The notes beneath the pieces were generated by a model. It saw only the letters and a list, made by a program, of their open reading frames with translations, ran no database searches and was not told the origin of the DNA. A program made the position numbers and the translations under genes. This document shows positions 61,838 through 64,000 of a stretch of DNA of 64,000 nucleotides, one piece after another (position 1 is the stretch's first letter; every line of letters begins with the position of its first letter). The stretch is from Rhodococcus rhodochrous (lineage in GTDB: Bacteria; Actinomycetota; Actinomycetes; Mycobacteriales; Mycobacteriaceae): NCBI RefSeq assembly GCF_900187265.1, contig NZ_LT906450.1, positions 1,665,444 to 1,729,443 on the forward strand, given 5' to 3'.

Positions 61838-62746
61838 ATGAGCGAAACGATCCGCGTCGCGGACTACGTGCGCGAGGCGATCGCGGCCGGGCGGCCGGTC
61901 GTGGCGCTCGAATCGACGATCTTCACGCACGGACTCACCCGGCCACGCAACGTCGAGGTTGCCCTCGAGGCCGAGCAACGTCTGCGCGATTCCGGGGTGC
62001 TGCCCGCAACCATCGGGGTCGTCGACGGAACCCCGACGGTAGGTCTGTCGGAACAGCAGATCCGCATGCTCGGCGCGGAGGACGTCCCGGTCGTCAAACT
62101 CGGTATCCGCGACCTGCCGGTCGCAGCGGCCAAGCGGCTGCACGGCGGGACGACGGTGTCGGCGACGGCGCTGCTCACGCATCGCGCCGGGATCGACGTG
62201 TTCGCCACCGGCGGCCTGGGCGGCGTGCATCGGGGAGCTTCGTCGACCTTCGACGAGAGCGCGGATCTCGTTGCGCTGGCGACACTTCCGATCCTCGTGG
62301 TGAGCGGCGGCGTCAAATCCGTCCTCGACATCCCTGCCACACTCGAACGGCTCGAGACGCTCGGGGTGGTCGTGGTCGGCTATCGGACCACGCGTTTTCC
62401 CGGCTTCTATGTGCGCGACAGCGGCTGCGATGTCGACGAGGTGGAGTCGGCGGAGCAGGCCGCAGCGGTGGCACGGGCGCGGGACGGGCTGGGTCTGCGG
62501 GCGGCGGTGCTCGTCGGGAATCCGGTGGCGGCCGAGGCGCAGATCGATCCGGAACTGCACGATCGCGTGCTCGCCGAGGCCGAGCACGCCGCCGCCGAGG
62601 CCGGGACACGCGGCAAGGCGATCACCCCGTTCCTGCTCGACCACATGCACCGGGCCACCGAGGGGCGCTCGCTCGAGACGAATGTCGCGGTCTATCGCGG
62701 GAACGTCGCGGTCGCCGCGGAGATCGCGCACGCGTTGGCGTCCTGA
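61838..62746 (+). CDS. psuG: pseudouridine-5'-phosphate glycosidase
   Basis: This 302-residue enzyme of the PsuG/IndA family has VALESTIFTHGLTRPRNVEV, VVKLGIRDLPVAAAKRLHGG, TVSATALLTHRAGIDVFATG and GGVHRGASSTFDESADL, all highly conserved. PsuG splits pseudouridine 5'-phosphate to uracil and ribose 5-phosphate through a lysine Schiff base; the Lys in VVKLG is a fair candidate. No PsuK pseudouridine kinase gene is adjacent, which leaves the source of the phosphorylated substrate open. ATG start 20 bases after the preceding gene. Possibly cotranscribed with it. Confidence 0.92.
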   Translation: MSETIRVADYVREAIAAGRPVVALESTIFTHGLTRPRNVEVALEAEQRLRDSGVLPATIGVVDGTPTVGLSEQQIRMLGAEDVPVVKLGIRDLPVAAAKRLHGGTTVSATALLTHRAGIDVFATGGLGGVHRGASSTFDESADLVALATLPILVVSGGVKSVLDIPATLERLETLGVVVVGYRTTRFPGFYVRDSGCDVDEVESAEQAAAVARARDGLGLRAAVLVGNPVAAEAQIDPELHDRVLAEAEHAAAEAGTRGKAITPFLLDHMHRATEGRSLETNVAVYRGNVAVAAEIAHALAS

Positions 62747-62750
62747 TTCG

Positions 62751-63425
62751 TCACTGCAGGAGGAAGGCGGCGGTGGACGACGGCAGGGGAGTGCCGCGCC
62801 GGCGGTAGATCTCGGCGGGCCGGCCTGTACCCTCCCTGCGCAGTTCGCCGGTGGGTTCGAGACCGTGCAGCAGGTGCCGGCGGAAGGTGTCCTTGGGATA
62901 GCTGCGGGCATAGACGGTTTCGTACAGCATCCGCAGGTCGAGCACGGTGAACTGTTCGCCGAGGAAGTTGCCGGGGTCGACCTCGGCGGAGTACCGGCGT
63001 CGCAGGTCGGCGACCGCCAGGTCGACGATCTCGGCATGGTCGAAGGCGAGGTCGGTGGTCTCGGTCGTCGGCACGAGATGCGCCTCCGCAGGGATCTCGG
63101 CGACCGGCACCGCGGCGCCGTGGGCCATCGACAGCACCCATCCGCGGTCGTCGCGCTCGGGATCGTCGAGCATGGCGAGCTGGTGGAAGTCGACGCCCGT
63201 GAGCCCGGCCTTGTCGCGCAGGGCGCGTTCGGCGGCCTCGGCGAGTCGCTCACCGGGGTGCAGGAATGTGCCGGGCAGGGCGAAGTTGCCGTCGGGACGT
63301 TCGACGACCAGTACCTTCAGTACTTCGTCGACGGTGAGGACCGCGACGTCCACGGCCACCGAGGGGCGCGGGTAGTCGGTGAGCGACCTGCCGGTCGAAT
63401 CGGTCGGTGTGCCCATGGTGGACAT
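62751..63425 (-). CDS. Nudix-domain transcriptional regulator, NrtR-like
   Basis: This 224-residue protein has an N-terminal Nudix domain (FALPGTFLHPGERLAEAAER, then ALRDKAGL) whose catalytic box is altered: the expected REUxEE run is AERALRDKAG, so hydrolysis is unlikely. A C-terminal winged helix follows (FTVLDLRMLYETVYARSYPK, then DTFRRHLLHGLEPTGE), as in NrtR, the NAD-biosynthesis repressor that senses ADP-ribose. It is divergent from an ADP-ribosylglycohydrolase gene, a classical NrtR partner, with a palindromic site between. It may also control pnuC-nadR, whose leader shares the site. Confidence 0.82.
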   Translation of the reverse strand: MSTMGTPTDSTGRSLTDYPRPSVAVDVAVLTVDEVLKVLVVERPDGNFALPGTFLHPGERLAEAAERALRDKAGLTGVDFHQLAMLDDPERDDRGWVLSMAHGAAVPVAEIPAEAHLVPTTETTDLAFDHAEIVDLAVADLRRRYSAEVDPGNFLGEQFTVLDLRMLYETVYARSYPKDTFRRHLLHGLEPTGELRREGTGRPAEIYRRRGTPLPSSTAAFLLQ

Positions 63426-63437
63426 TCAATCATCGAT

Positions 63438-63466
63438 GCGCTAACTTTAGCGCAGACTTGATCGAA
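63438..63466. promoter_or_regulatory. NrtR-like operator between the Nudix regulator and ADP-ribosylglycohydrolase
   Basis: GCGCTAA-CT-TTAGCGC is a perfect palindrome. It continues into TTTAGCGCAGACTTGATC, which matches 14 of 18 bases in front of pnuC at 35.9 kb. The site lies in the 52-base gap between the two divergent genes and should control both. Confidence 0.6.
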
Positions 63467-63477
63467 GCGAGGGGCTC

Positions 63478-64000
63478 ATGGAAACGACCGCAGCACAGAA
63501 CGACCGGGCCGCCGGAGTCCTGCTCGCCACCGCAGCAGGCGACGCACTCGGGGCGGGATACGAATTCACGTATCCGACGGACACCACGCCCATCGACATG
63601 ATCGGCGGCGGACTCGGGCCGTTCGCGCCCGGCGAGTGGACCGACGACACCTCGATGGCCCTCGCCATCGCCGAGGTCTCGGCGACCGGCATCGACATCG
63701 GTGAGGGTGCCGGACTCGACGCGGTCGCGGCGCAGTTCCTCCGCTGGTACGCCACCGACCCCAAGGACATCGGCAACCAGACGCGTGCCGTCCTGCGCGA
63801 GGCGGGACCCACCGCCGCCACCATGACGGCGCGCGCCCGCAGCCTCCCGGGGCGCACCGGCGGCAACGGATCGCTCATGCGCACCGCACCCGTCGGGCTC
63901 GCCTTCCTCGACGACGCCGAGCGGTGCCTGGACGCGGCCCATGCGATCAGCAGCCTCACCCACGCGGACGAGCAGGCATCCGAAGCGTGCCGGCTGTGGT
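63478..64000 (+). CDS. ADP-ribosylglycohydrolase (truncated by window edge)
   Basis: The first 174 residues of a DraG-type hydrolase are present. GVLLATAAGDALGAGYEFTY is the family start and GEWTDDTSMALAIAEVSATG holds the metal-binding Thr-Asp-Asp motif. GGNGSLMRTAPVGLA and the beginning of SLTHADEQASEACRL follow. Such enzymes remove ADP-ribose from proteins or small molecules, feeding NAD metabolism. The ATG has GAGGGG upstream. It is divergent from the NrtR-like regulator, a pairing known from NAD regulons. The C-terminal half lies outside. Confidence 0.9.
   Translation, partial: METTAAQNDRAAGVLLATAAGDALGAGYEFTYPTDTTPIDMIGGGLGPFAPGEWTDDTSMALAIAEVSATGIDIGEGAGLDAVAAQFLRWYATDPKDIGNQTRAVLREAGPTAATMTARARSLPGRTGGNGSLMRTAPVGLAFLDDAERCLDAAHAISSLTHADEQASEACRLW

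Overview
The window looks like chromosome from a high-G+C, mycolic-acid-type actinobacterium, most likely Rhodococcus or a close relative. That placement is inferred from several things: GC-rich codon use with many GTG starts, four-base stop/start overlaps, an IdeR/DtxR-type iron box, maleylpyruvate-isomerase-fold proteins of the mycothiol-dependent type, an Acg-type nitroreductase, a rifampin phosphotransferase and an ECF transporter organised like Rv2325c/Rv2326c of Mycobacterium. No rRNA, tRNA, CRISPR array or insertion sequence was recognised.

Bases 1-8200 look accessory. A DUF4011-type helicase with an N-terminal transglutaminase-like domain runs off the left edge. It is divergent from an alpha/beta hydrolase, which is followed by a small gene broken by an in-frame stop. 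Then comes a four-gene operon of two duplicated membrane-anchored proteins, a WXG100-like protein and a hypothetical protein, and after it the frameshifted, internally deleted remnant of a protease/nuclease-type gene. From 8.2 to 20.5 kb lie a VOC protein, a degenerate tandem HD-GYP/LuxR regulator, a cell-envelope locus (membrane protein, SEDS-PBP fusion, MreB-like actin), an NmrA-type reductase, two regulators with divergent partners and a CynX-type transporter.

The core of the window (20.5-33.3 kb) is an eleven-gene leftward operon. Read from its promoter it encodes a polar amino-acid-type ABC importer (binding protein, permease, ATPase), a D-2-hydroxyacid dehydrogenase, a TIM-barrel protein, a Rieske oxygenase and its reductase, a class II aldolase-like protein, a ureohydrolase, a GABA transaminase and a succinate semialdehyde dehydrogenase. 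A divergent two-domain Lrp/AsnC regulator, translationally coupled to a half-length EPSP-synthase-like protein, faces it. The back end (ureohydrolase, GabT, GabD) fits 4-guanidinobutyrate to GABA to succinate. The Rieske front end has no obvious known substrate, so this is my best candidate for an undescribed catabolic system.

From 33.4 to 46 kb are an MHS transporter, a rhodanese, PnuC plus NadR (NAD salvage), a rifampin phosphotransferase, an AraC regulator, an IdeR-boxed siderophore ABC importer and a dinB pseudogene. From 46 to 58.6 kb are an ECF transporter, DedA, two flavin reductases, an Acg-type nitroreductase and an organosulfur-type cluster (flavin monooxygenase divergent from an SsuCBA-like importer, a TauD-type dioxygenase and an MFS protein). 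The right end holds two maleylpyruvate-isomerase-fold proteins, an AraC regulator, a PsuG-type glycosidase and a Nudix regulator divergent from an ADP-ribosylglycohydrolase. That last intergenic region shares a motif with the pnuC-nadR leader, which suggests one NAD regulon. Nine intergenic palindromes of two families sit at gene ends across the window.
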